The notes under the pieces were generated by a model. It had not been told where the DNA came from and searched no databases. It worked only from the letters and a program-made list of their open reading frames with translations. Below are positions 17,154-25,558 of a stretch of 64,000 nt of DNA, in pieces. Every line of letters starts with the position of its first letter. Within the stretch, counting starts at the first letter, position 1. Origin of the DNA: Chitinophaga filiformis (GTDB taxonomy: Bacteria > Bacteroidota > Bacteroidia > Chitinophagales > Chitinophagaceae); contig NZ_FNBN01000002.1 of the NCBI RefSeq assembly GCF_900102545.1, positions 904,264-968,263 on the forward strand, given 5' to 3'. The translations under genes were made by a program, and so were the position numbers.

Positions 17154-18515
17154 TTACAAATAGACGGACAAACGTCTCTTATTCAATATTTCATTTACTG
17201 CCAGCCGGAGCTCATGCTCTGAGCTGGCAGTCACATTGACCAGGGAATAGGGATGCGCTCCCAGGAGCACATCCCATCGCCATTGTAACTGGCTGCTTGT
17301 TGATACTAACCCATTGTCATACCACCAGGCTGTATACAGTCTGTCTTTTTCCTGTTGCAGTAAGGCGGTATATATGGTATGTCCCCCCACGAGTTTCTCC
17401 TCCACTTTATAAAACTCATATCCGCTGCCTTTCCAGCAGATCATGGGATTATGTTCAGTGTAATAACTGGCCGGAATATGTTTGATGTATACCAGCAAGG
17501 TATCGTTATTTAACCTGATAATATTGCCTGGTAATGACTGTACAGTATACCCTGGCATGGCTGGCACATTAGATAATACCTGCTGATCCACTTCTTTGGA
17601 CTTATTGATGATGAATACGATCAGCAGCCCTGCAGGCAACAACAGATTAAGCAGGAATAGCTTTACCGCCGAACGGAGTACATAACGCTTTCTATGTACC
17701 TGTACCGGCTTGCCATATTTACGGACCATCCATTGAATAAGGAATAACAAGGGTACGATCACATACAATACCAGGCACAGGATACCGGTTACATCATGCA
17801 TCACCGTACTCGGCATAATATTGAGGTATACAAGGAAAATGATGCGTAAAAGATTGGAGGCTACATTCATTAATATCATCCCGGCCAGTATTGACAGGAC
17901 CAGCCATATACCCAACGCTTTCTTATATTGTTGCTGATAAAAACCAATGAGGATCATTCCACACAAAGATGCCGTTACCATCATCTGCAAACCCATACAG
18001 GCAGGATCTACAGAGAACTCATTGCCATTACAGGTGATCATATTACCCTGTACACTTACCTCCTGCCCTGTTATCCGGATGATGCTTCCGGCCCAGCCGG
18101 TCAGCGCCAGGCGTATAGGGAAACTAAATACGTTCATGGCATATTCAAATAATGGGGACATCATCACTAATACCAATACCGGCAGGAAGTTCATACGCCC
18201 ATAAAATGTTTCTATCATGAACAGGCAGCCACACAAGCAGGAGATACACAGGAATGTTTTTGCCGGTATCAATAGATATAACAGCAATGACGCCAGTGCT
18301 ATGAAAAAGTAACGTATGCTTCCCCGCCCACTGGTGTTAAAAGATGCGGTGAAAAACAATGCTGCCGTACCCAGGATGACGCCTGTAGTATCCCACACCA
18401 GGTAACCATATAAACCAACGAATAAAACAAGTCCATAGCAAATAACAGCTATCAGCGGCCAGTACCTGCCTGCACGTAATACACCCGCTATCAGTGAAAA
18501 GATTCCTTTGCTCAT
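17154..18515 (-). CDS. xrtN: exosortase N
   Basis: 453 residues from the ATG at 18515. A longer frame to 18596 exists, but this ATG overlaps the stop of the upstream gene as ATGA, which marks the real start and suggests translational coupling. About ten hydrophobic helices carry the exosortase triad: Cys173 (VDPACMGLQMM), Arg224 (SNLLRIIFL) and His240 (MHDVTG). A C-terminal part of ~150 residues follows the last helix. Exosortases are inner-membrane cysteine peptidase-like enzymes that cut PEP-CTERM tails. The upstream gene encodes a VIT protein with such a tail, the pairing that defines the XrtN type in Bacteroidota. Confidence 0.88.
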   Translation of the reverse strand: MSKGIFSLIAGVLRAGRYWPLIAVICYGLVLFVGLYGYLVWDTTGVILGTAALFFTASFNTSGRGSIRYFFIALASLLLYLLIPAKTFLCISCLCGCLFMIETFYGRMNFLPVLVLVMMSPLFEYAMNVFSFPIRLALTGWAGSIIRITGQEVSVQGNMITCNGNEFSVDPACMGLQMMVTASLCGMILIGFYQQQYKKALGIWLVLSILAGMILMNVASNLLRIIFLVYLNIMPSTVMHDVTGILCLVLYVIVPLLFLIQWMVRKYGKPVQVHRKRYVLRSAVKLFLLNLLLPAGLLIVFIINKSKEVDQQVLSNVPAMPGYTVQSLPGNIIRLNNDTLLVYIKHIPASYYTEHNPMICWKGSGYEFYKVEEKLVGGHTIYTALLQQEKDRLYTAWWYDNGLVSTSSQLQWRWDVLLGAHPYSLVNVTASSEHELRLAVNEILNKRRLSVYL

Positions 18516-21067
18516 ATGTCTGCAACACGTTTGAATGACACAGGTCTGAATTTTAAGTATACGATCAGCAGGATACCAATCACTATCAATGCCCATTCAT
18601 GTGGTTCCGGCACAGCGCCTTTACCTTTCAAGGATGCATTCTTCAGGCTGTTGTTGCCGTCTTTTATATTAAAGCGCTCATAGTCTTCATACTTTTCCAG
18701 CACAACCAGACTAGATAATGGTGTCACCACATATGATGCTGCCGCTTCAGCCACCAGAGAATCACTCTCCTCTCCACCAGTCAGCAGGCGTGGCCCCATG
18801 GCATGCATGATATGATTATAGGCGAACAGGCGTTGCAGGTGATCGGGGGCTGTAGAGACCTCCGTGCCGGGTGTTTCAGTGATTGTCATACCGGCAGATT
18901 CGATCACGATACGCTGGTCATTTTCAATGCTGGCAGGGAAACGGTGAGCATCCAGTAATTCCTTCAGTGCCGCGATATCTCCCTGATCGTAGCGGAAGGT
19001 CCGACATTCTTTTAAGGTACGCATGTAGGGAGAAAGTTCACCTCCGAGGTTGTATAACATCACATCCTGACCGCCTGAGAGCCAGCCCTTCAAGGTATCC
19101 ATAAAGCGGGTGTTTTCAAGATCGTCAACTGATGGAGAATTAGCTACGCCCTTGGTAATGACGATGGCATTAACAGGCTGGGAGACCTCGAAGAATGGGA
19201 ACAAACTGAATCTCCTTCCAGCAGCCTGCTCAAACAAATCAGATTTATTCTGATCTGTTACCTGCTCCATCATTTCATTAACGTATACCCAGATACGTTT
19301 CTGTCGTATCAGTGCGAGTACAGTATTGTATTCCTGTTTACTCCAGGCGCTGTTAATATCCAGGTAAACATCTGAGATATCGGCGGCAGCCAGTTCCTTT
19401 CTATAAGGAGCCACAGTAAATGTCTTGTTGCTGGCACTAAAAATCTGGTGGTCCAGTCCTTCATCTTTAAAAGAGACCTGCCAGTCAGCACTGTAAGGGC
19501 CGGAAGCAGTCAGCTGTCCATCTTTTCCTTTACTGAAGATACCTGATCGCTCAAGGTCTGCAGGAGGTGTTTCAAACGAGATATCAACGTCTTCGCCGGT
19601 ACTGCCGGCTGAAGGACCGTCGAAATAAATATTACGGTATATCAGCGCTCCATGTTCCAGGGAGAGTGGTGCTGTAATACCCAGTTTGAACTGACGCTCT
19701 TCATTGTCCATCACGGGGAATACTCTTACTGTGACGGTATTCCCCTCTTGCCAGTGTACAACTGAAGGGTCGCGGCGTTCTGTTCCAACGATGGTTTTAT
19801 ATGCGCTGTCTGCTTTGGCTTTTGTGGTGAGGATGCCCTTTTCTTCTTTGTCGTTGATCCAGAGCGACAATGATGATACAACTGCACCTTCCGGGAGATG
19901 AAAGATATAAATCGCTTCCTGGCTGTTTCTCCATTGCCCCCTGCGTCTTACGATGCTGTTATTCTTTACACTCACTGTTTTTTCAGTATACGCCATTCTT
20001 AACCGGGGCCAGATATGGGCGGATGTCTGTACATGTGTGGTTTGCAGATCATCTCCGGACCATAAACGCTCTTCTGCCTCGTAACGGGAATCGTACAATG
20101 ATTTCAGGATATGGATACGCTCCTCGCCCGTCATCGCGGTAGTGCCGCAAACTGTTGATGCAATCATGACAAGTGGATCATGCTTCCGGGCCTCGTTCCA
20201 GTTAAGTGAAGAACCGAAATTAAAAAAAAGTCTATCCCATCCGTTGAACGTCGTGTAAACTAATTCTGCCTTAAGGACTTTTTCCGTAACGGGATTGGGT
20301 GTAATATGCGCTGCAACTTGCAACCAGGCAGGCAGGTAAGGGTCCCTGCCCCGTCGCACACTCAAACGGCTGTAATCCCGATTTATCTGTACTACATTTA
20401 TTCCCCAGAGCATTGTATATACCAGTACGATCAGCACCGTTATACCGATACCGGACCAGAAGGCTAGTTTATAAGGCTTTCTTCTGGCATTACTGCGGCG
20501 GAATAAGCGGATCGTATACAGAAAAAACAGCAGCGGTACCAGGGTATGTAGAGAAATACCGAAGAAAAAGGATGCCAGCATTCCAATACCGGTGAAGGGT
20601 AGAATATAGATGGCCATGTAAAGGAAACAGCAGATGGACAACCCTAACAGGAAGAACATGACCATACGTACAGGAACAGGCGCTATACGGATGAAGGCAA
20701 AAGCAAAATAGTTCACAGAACAAAGGATAATTGTCACAGCAAACCAGGGCGCTGATACCTCAAAGATGGGAATAAAGCGGTTTAACGCATATGCACTGAT
20801 CAGGAACATCAGCAGGAAAAGAAAAAAGGGATGTAGTCCTTCCCTGCCCCGCCGCAGGCGACCACTGAACCATAGCGTTAGAAAGTAGCCTACTGTGATG
20901 GCATGGTTTAGAAAGAACCAGATCATCTCATCCTCATCGTCAATAGGAAACAGTTCAGGAATGAGGAATGCGATCAGCGCAACAGTCAGGAAAATTAAAC
21001 CCGTACAATAGATCTTATCGTTAAAACGCTTTCTTATAATTTTCAAAGGTATAGATTGTCTACTCAT
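18512..21067 (-). CDS. XrtN-system VIT-domain protein with C-terminal PEP-CTERM-like signal
   Basis: 851 residues from the ATG at 21067; a GTG four codons upstream is possible. The N-terminal ~200 residues hold several membrane helices (FFLNHAITVGYFLTLWFSG and following). A VIT domain follows (~370-480: WINDKEEKGILTTKAKADSA, then YKTIVGTERRDPS), then a vWA-like or beta-rich region. The C-terminus is the sorting signal: PEPHEW, a hydrophobic helix ALIVIGILLIVYL and a basic tail KFRPVSFKR. It is the likely sole substrate of XrtN, whose gene overlaps its stop by four bases. Two copies of a CTTTGaatyaCAAAG repeat lie in its promoter region. Biological role is unknown. Confidence 0.85.
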   Translation of the reverse strand: MSRQSIPLKIIRKRFNDKIYCTGLIFLTVALIAFLIPELFPIDDEDEMIWFFLNHAITVGYFLTLWFSGRLRRGREGLHPFFLFLLMFLISAYALNRFIPIFEVSAPWFAVTIILCSVNYFAFAFIRIAPVPVRMVMFFLLGLSICCFLYMAIYILPFTGIGMLASFFFGISLHTLVPLLFFLYTIRLFRRSNARRKPYKLAFWSGIGITVLIVLVYTMLWGINVVQINRDYSRLSVRRGRDPYLPAWLQVAAHITPNPVTEKVLKAELVYTTFNGWDRLFFNFGSSLNWNEARKHDPLVMIASTVCGTTAMTGEERIHILKSLYDSRYEAEERLWSGDDLQTTHVQTSAHIWPRLRMAYTEKTVSVKNNSIVRRRGQWRNSQEAIYIFHLPEGAVVSSLSLWINDKEEKGILTTKAKADSAYKTIVGTERRDPSVVHWQEGNTVTVRVFPVMDNEERQFKLGITAPLSLEHGALIYRNIYFDGPSAGSTGEDVDISFETPPADLERSGIFSKGKDGQLTASGPYSADWQVSFKDEGLDHQIFSASNKTFTVAPYRKELAAADISDVYLDINSAWSKQEYNTVLALIRQKRIWVYVNEMMEQVTDQNKSDLFEQAAGRRFSLFPFFEVSQPVNAIVITKGVANSPSVDDLENTRFMDTLKGWLSGGQDVMLYNLGGELSPYMRTLKECRTFRYDQGDIAALKELLDAHRFPASIENDQRIVIESAGMTITETPGTEVSTAPDHLQRLFAYNHIMHAMGPRLLTGGEESDSLVAEAAASYVVTPLSSLVVLEKYEDYERFNIKDGNNSLKNASLKGKGAVPEPHEWALIVIGILLIVYLKFRPVSFKRVADI

Positions 21068-21078
21068 AAAATAAAGCA

Positions 21079-21093
21079 CTTTGAATTACAAAG
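21079..21093 (-). promoter_or_regulatory. inverted repeat copy 1 upstream of the VIT/xrtN operon
   Basis: CTTTGAATTACAAAG, an imperfect palindrome with CTTTG/CAAAG arms, 12 bases before the ATG at 21067. It may be an operator for the operon; see the matching copy at 21145-21159. Confidence 0.45.
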
Positions 21094-21144
21094 AATACAA
21101 GGATAAAAAAACAGGCCGTAGCCCGTTTGCGAATTTTACATATA

Positions 21145-21159
21145 CTTTGAATCACAAAG
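21145..21159 (-). promoter_or_regulatory. inverted repeat copy 2 upstream of the VIT/xrtN operon
   Basis: CTTTGAATCACAAAG, 14 of 15 bases identical to the copy at 21079-21093 and 66 bases away. A pair of matching sites fits cooperative binding of a regulator; none is encoded next to it. Confidence 0.45.
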
Positions 21160-21284
21160 TAAGTAAAAGAAAATGATTTGCACAAATCCCATTTCAAAAA
21201 AAAGTGCTATCTTCTGCGACCGCGATATACCTACCCGGGTATAATATTTGGTCTTGCAACTATAACACTTTAAACGACAACACG

Positions 21285-21566
21285 ATGAAAGCAATCTGGC
21301 AGAATGAGGTCATTGCGGAAAGCGATAGTACTGTGGTAGTTGAGAATAATCATTACTTTCCTCCATCTTCTGTAAAAACGGACCTGCTGAGCCCCTCAAA
21401 GACACATACTTTCTGTCCCTGGAAAGGAGAAGCTTCTTACTATGACGTCAACATTCACGGCAAGATAAACAGAGATGCCGCCTGGTATTATCCTGATCCT
21501 AAGGATGCGGCGGAGAACATCAGGGGTTATATTGCTTTCTGGAAAGGAGTAGAAGTAGTAAAATAG
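21285..21566 (+). CDS. DUF427-domain protein
   Basis: 93 residues from the ATG at 21285; an upstream extension would need a non-ATG start and reads as leader. It opens with MKAIWQNEVIAESDSTVVVE and has the family core FPPSSVKTDLLSPS, CPWKGEASYYDV and the Tyr/Trp-rich end AAWYYPDPKDAAENIRGYIA. DUF427 proteins are small cytoplasmic beta proteins of unknown activity. It is the first gene of a co-directional run, 21 bases ahead of the flavoprotein. Confidence 0.85.
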   Translation: MKAIWQNEVIAESDSTVVVENNHYFPPSSVKTDLLSPSKTHTFCPWKGEASYYDVNIHGKINRDAAWYYPDPKDAAENIRGYIAFWKGVEVVK

Positions 21567-21587
21567 AAAACCTGTAAACGCTCAGTT

Positions 21588-22970
21588 ATGAGAAAATTTG
21601 ATGCAATTGTCATTGGCTCCGGCCAGGGTGGTGTTCCGTTGGCAAAAAAGCTGGCTAAAGCTGGCTGGCAGACTGCCATCGTAGAGAAAAGATGGATTGG
21701 CGGTACCTGTATCAATGATGGCTGTACTCCCACCAAATCAATGATCGCCAGTGGAGCTGCTGCTCATATCATTGCCAACAGCCAGGAATGGGGTATTACC
21801 GTTAGCGATTATAAAGTAGACCTGGAAAAGATTGTTGCCAGGAAAAATAAAGTGGTGCAATCTTTTCGCGAAGGCGCTACCAAAGGCATGGAAAAAACAC
21901 AGGGCCTTTCTATTATTTATGGTGAGGCGGTATTTAATGGTGATAAAACACTCTCTGTAAAACTGCAAGACGGTGGACAGGAAGAGATTGCGGCCGAGCA
22001 TATATTTATCAATACAGGTACCTTACCCAGTATCCCTCCTATTCCCGGTCTTGACACCGTCAACTATCTCACCAATACGACTATCATGGAACTGACAAAA
22101 CTGCCTACGCATCTAATGGTGCTGGGCAGTGGTTATGTAGGACTGGAATTTGGTCAGTTGTTCCGCAGATTGGGTTGCCAGGTGACCATCATCGACAAAA
22201 ACAAACAGCTACTGCAACATGAAGATGAGGATGTTGCTGTTGCTGTAAAGAAAGTCATGGAAACTTCAGGGGTTACGATGTTTAGCAGCGCCAATGTGCA
22301 GAAGGTAGAGCAGACTGGCGAAGCCATCAGATTACAGCTTACTGCCAATGGAGAAACACATGCCATTACCGGCTCTCACCTGCTGGTGGCAGCAGGCCGT
22401 ACTCCGCAGTCGAAGTCGCTGCAGCCTGAGAAAACCGGACTTGCACTCGATGAAAAAGGATACATCCCTGTAAATGATAAACTGGAAACGAACGTTCCCG
22501 GTATCTATGCGCTGGGAGATGTAAAAGGAGGTCCTGCATTCACGCATATTTCCTATAATGATCACCTGGTGATATACAAGAACCTGATCCATATGGAAAA
22601 CGTTTCCATTAAGGACAGACCTATTCCTTATTGCATGTTCACAGATCCTCAACTGGGGCGTGTGGGACTTACAGAGAAAGAAGCGAAAGCAGCAGGATAT
22701 AAAGTGAAGGTTGCCTGTCTTGATATGACCAGGGTAGCAAGGGCAATTGAAACAGGCAATACCCAGGGATTTATGAAAGCCGTTATAGATTCAAATACGG
22801 ATAAATTGCTGGGAGTTGCTATCTTGGGGCCGGAAGGCGGAGAAGTGATGTCGGCGTTACAGTTGGCTATGCTGGGAGGCCTGACTGTCACACAGTTAAA
22901 AGAAATGATCTTTGCACATCCATTATATGCAGAATCTATCAACAATTTATTTATGACACTGGATAAGTAG
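21588..22970 (+). CDS. FAD-dependent pyridine nucleotide-disulfide oxidoreductase (MerA/Lpd-like)
   Basis: 460 residues. FAD-binding GxGxxG (IVIGSGQGGVPLAKKLA), redox-active Cys pair Cys41 and Cys46 in GGTCINDGCTPTK, an NAD(P)-binding GxGxxG (LGSGYVGLEFGQ), the second FAD site (GIYALGDVKGG) and a dimerisation domain ending AHPLYAESINNLF, whose His is the usual acid-base residue. It therefore moves electrons from NAD(P)H through FAD to a disulfide or metal. MerA's N-terminal HMA and C-terminal Cys pair are absent, and no 2-oxoacid dehydrogenase genes are near, so mercury or lipoamide as substrate is unlikely. Lying 48 bases before the transporter and egt genes, it may reduce a small-thiol disulfide; this is inference. 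Confidence 0.85.
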   Translation: MRKFDAIVIGSGQGGVPLAKKLAKAGWQTAIVEKRWIGGTCINDGCTPTKSMIASGAAAHIIANSQEWGITVSDYKVDLEKIVARKNKVVQSFREGATKGMEKTQGLSIIYGEAVFNGDKTLSVKLQDGGQEEIAAEHIFINTGTLPSIPPIPGLDTVNYLTNTTIMELTKLPTHLMVLGSGYVGLEFGQLFRRLGCQVTIIDKNKQLLQHEDEDVAVAVKKVMETSGVTMFSSANVQKVEQTGEAIRLQLTANGETHAITGSHLLVAAGRTPQSKSLQPEKTGLALDEKGYIPVNDKLETNVPGIYALGDVKGGPAFTHISYNDHLVIYKNLIHMENVSIKDRPIPYCMFTDPQLGRVGLTEKEAKAAGYKVKVACLDMTRVARAIETGNTQGFMKAVIDSNTDKLLGVAILGPEGGEVMSALQLAMLGGLTVTQLKEMIFAHPLYAESINNLFMTLDK

Positions 22971-23018
22971 CCAGCTCCGCAACAAAGTGCGGATTTAAAT
23001 CCTCAATGAATCCCAACC

Positions 23019-24005
23019 ATGATAAAACTTGAACATGTCAATAAATCTTTCCATAACGGCAAACCGGCTGTCAGGGATGTCTCCTTCGAAGTGAACAAGG
23101 GAGAAACGCTGGTATTGCTTGGTACCAGCGGTAGCGGAAAGACTACGACACTGCGCATGATCAACCGGCTGATTGCGCCGGACAGTGGACAGATCCTTGT
23201 GAATGGAGCACCCATAAATACACAGCAAATAGAGGCATTACGACGGAATATCGGGTACGTACTACAAGATAATGGCCTGTTTCCTCACTATACAGTAGCC
23301 GAAAACATCGGTATTGTTCCCACTTTACTCAAATGGGATAAAAAACGTATAGAAGAGCGGACACATTCTCTGATGGAAAAACTGCGCTTATCTGTTGCAG
23401 ACCATTACGATGTGTATCCTCAGCAGCTGAGCGGTGGGCAACAACAAAGGGTTGGGCTGGCCAGAGCACTGGCAGCTGATCCATCTATATTGCTGATGGA
23501 CGAACCCTTTGGCGCGCTTGATCCCGTAACACGGGCCAGTGTCAGGAAAGAATTCCGATCACTGGATGAGATCCGCAACAAAACTGTGATCATGGTAACG
23601 CATGATGTACCGGAAGCATTTGAACTGGGCAACCGCATCTGCCTGATGGACAAAGGCGTTATACAACAAACCGGTACGCCGGCAGAACTCCTTTTCAATC
23701 CGGCGAATGATTTTGTCAGCAGTTTTTTTCATGAACAACGCTTCTGGCTGGAGCTGAATGCACTCCGGCTAACAGATATCAGGCCCTGGCTTGGCAATAC
23801 GGCCCCTGGTGAAAATCATGCACCAGTCCTGAAGGGAGAAAACACCTGCTGGGATGCCCTGGAGCAGCTGACTACGCTGTCTGCTCCTGTCAACATTTCA
23901 TTTGATGATAAGCTCGTTCGCATTGACACCAGCGAATTGATGCATGCCTTTACTCAACACAAGCAAACTGTCAGCGGACATGGAAGATCAACCAGGCTTT
24001 CCTGA
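23019..24005 (+). CDS. ABC transporter ATP-binding protein, OpuC/EgtV-like
   Basis: 328 residues. Walker A GTSGSGKTT, Q-loop YVLQDNGLFPHY, signature LSGGQQQRVG, Walker B ILLMDEPFGALD and H-loop VTHD are all intact. QQxG after the signature and the regulatory C-terminal extension place it with quaternary-amine importers (ProV/OpuCA). It powers the fused permease encoded next, whose frame overlaps its 3' end by 26 bases, so the two are translationally linked. EgtV, the ATPase of the ergothioneine importer of pneumococcus and Helicobacter, belongs to this family; egtB and egtD downstream make that substrate likely here. Confidence 0.9.
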   Translation: MIKLEHVNKSFHNGKPAVRDVSFEVNKGETLVLLGTSGSGKTTTLRMINRLIAPDSGQILVNGAPINTQQIEALRRNIGYVLQDNGLFPHYTVAENIGIVPTLLKWDKKRIEERTHSLMEKLRLSVADHYDVYPQQLSGGQQQRVGLARALAADPSILLMDEPFGALDPVTRASVRKEFRSLDEIRNKTVIMVTHDVPEAFELGNRICLMDKGVIQQTGTPAELLFNPANDFVSSFFHEQRFWLELNALRLTDIRPWLGNTAPGENHAPVLKGENTCWDALEQLTTLSAPVNISFDDKLVRIDTSELMHAFTQHKQTVSGHGRSTRLS

Positions 24006-25548
24006 ATTTGTACAACAACAGGCCGGCAAACTGCTGGAGCAAACGTTGCAACATATCGGGCTTACATTTATTTCTCTTTTGATTGCAGTGGTCATAGGCG
24101 TGCCCCTCGGCATTCTTATTACCCGCAGAAAAAAGCTGGCAGGTATTGTACTCGGTATCGCCGGCGTATTGCAAACCATTCCCAGCATTGCACTGTTGGG
24201 ATTTATGATACCCTTATTAGGCATCGGCGCCAAACCAGCTATTATGGCTTTATTCCTGTATGCCTTGCTGCCCATTATCAGGAATACTTATACCGGTATT
24301 CTCCAGGTAGATCCTGTTGTGGTAGATGCGGCGACAGGCATGGGGATGAGTAAACGGCAACTGCTTTACAGGGTGCAACTACCACTGGCGATGCCGGTAT
24401 TGCTGGCAGGTATCAGAACAGCTACCGTTATTAACGTGGGGGTGGCTACCCTGGCGGCCTATATAGCGGCAGGAGGATTGGGAGAATTTATCTTCGGTGG
24501 TATTGCTCTCAATAATACCAATATGATACTGGCAGGTGCCATTCCGGCAGCATTACTGGCTATCATCTTCGACTGGACAGTGGCCCGCCTGCAGAAACTG
24601 CGCACACGAAAGGTCAAAAAGTCACTCTATCTCCTACCCTTTTTACTGGTGGTACTGTCATCTTTCTACCTGTTGCCGGCAGCCTATGGAAGCAGTCTGG
24701 TAGCGGGATTCACACCCGAATTCATGGGCCGGAAAGATGGTAACCTGGGGCTGAAACAGGTGTATGGACTAAACATACGGACTGTCGTGATCAGTGACAT
24801 GATCATGTACAAAGCGGCCTATGAAAAGACCCTGGATGTCATCAGTGGCAGTACGACAGATGGCAGGGTAAGGGCTTTTGATCTTCAGGCACTTACTGAC
24901 GACAAACATATTTTCCCGCCTTATTATGCCGCTCCGATTGTGCGGCAGGAGACGCTTGATAAGTACCCGGAACTGGCTCCTGCGCTGAATAAACTATCTG
25001 GTATAATTAATGATAGTATAATGACTGAACTGAACTACAGGGTCGATCATCTGAAACAGGATCCTGCCATTGTAGCTAGTAATTTTTTAAAAGCTAAAGG
25101 TTTATTACAAACAGCGAAACATGGCAATAAGGGAACCATCGTAATTGGGGCCAAGATATTCGGGGATGGCTATATCCTTGCCAACATGTATAAATTACTG
25201 GTGAACGGGTATACTGAACTGGAAGCTATTACAAAAACAGGACTGGGAGGCACTAAAATATGCTTTGATGCGCTCACCAACGGGCAGATAGATCTTTACC
25301 CGGAATACTCAGGCACCGGTTTACTGGTCATCCTTCAGGCAGACAAATCAGTCGTTGATACATTGATCAGCGACAATCAGAAAGTCTACGACTATGTTTC
25401 GAGAGAATTTATGCAACGGTACCACATCAAATGGCTGCCTCCTATTGGTTTCAATAATACATATGCATTGATGATGCGCAGGCAACAGGCTGCGGATCTG
25501 CATATTAACTCTATTTCGGACTTAAAGGAATATTTACTGCATCACTAA
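23980..25548 (+). CDS. ABC permease fused to a lobe-swapped substrate-binding domain, EgtU/OpuB-like
   Basis: 522 residues from the ATG at 23980; an ATG at 23944 adds 12 residues. Residues ~15-210 are an OpuCB-type permease (GLTFISLLIAVVIGVPLG, then GGLGEFIFGGIALNNTN). After one more helix (~220-238) comes an OsmF/OpuC-type binding domain whose halves are in swapped order: the lobe usually second comes first (~244 FTPEFMGRKDG, STDGR, FPPYYAAP, ending FLKAKGLL at ~378), and the lobe usually first follows (~385 GTIVIGAK, GLGGTKICFDAL, DLYPEYSGTG, FNNTYALM, ISDLKEYL). It imports a betaine-like solute. Next to egtB/egtD, ergothioneine or hercynine is the best guess. The helix before the binding domain tethers it outside the inner membrane. 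Confidence 0.88.
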   Translation: MEDQPGFPEFVQQQAGKLLEQTLQHIGLTFISLLIAVVIGVPLGILITRRKKLAGIVLGIAGVLQTIPSIALLGFMIPLLGIGAKPAIMALFLYALLPIIRNTYTGILQVDPVVVDAATGMGMSKRQLLYRVQLPLAMPVLLAGIRTATVINVGVATLAAYIAAGGLGEFIFGGIALNNTNMILAGAIPAALLAIIFDWTVARLQKLRTRKVKKSLYLLPFLLVVLSSFYLLPAAYGSSLVAGFTPEFMGRKDGNLGLKQVYGLNIRTVVISDMIMYKAAYEKTLDVISGSTTDGRVRAFDLQALTDDKHIFPPYYAAPIVRQETLDKYPELAPALNKLSGIINDSIMTELNYRVDHLKQDPAIVASNFLKAKGLLQTAKHGNKGTIVIGAKIFGDGYILANMYKLLVNGYTELEAITKTGLGGTKICFDALTNGQIDLYPEYSGTGLLVILQADKSVVDTLISDNQKVYDYVSREFMQRYHIKWLPPIGFNNTYALMMRRQQAADLHINSISDLKEYLLHH

Positions 25549-25558
25549 CCACCAGTAT

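Noticed and set aside
18516..18596. Upstream extension of XrtN
   Set aside because: Cys-rich lead inside the VIT gene; the ATGA overlap at 18515 is the better start.
21204..21284. Upstream extension of the DUF427 protein
   Set aside because: Would need a non-ATG start; DUF427 homology begins at the ATG at 21285.
21588..22970. Mercuric reductase
   Set aside because: It has the CxxxxC core but no N-terminal HMA domain, no C-terminal Cys pair and no mer genes nearby.
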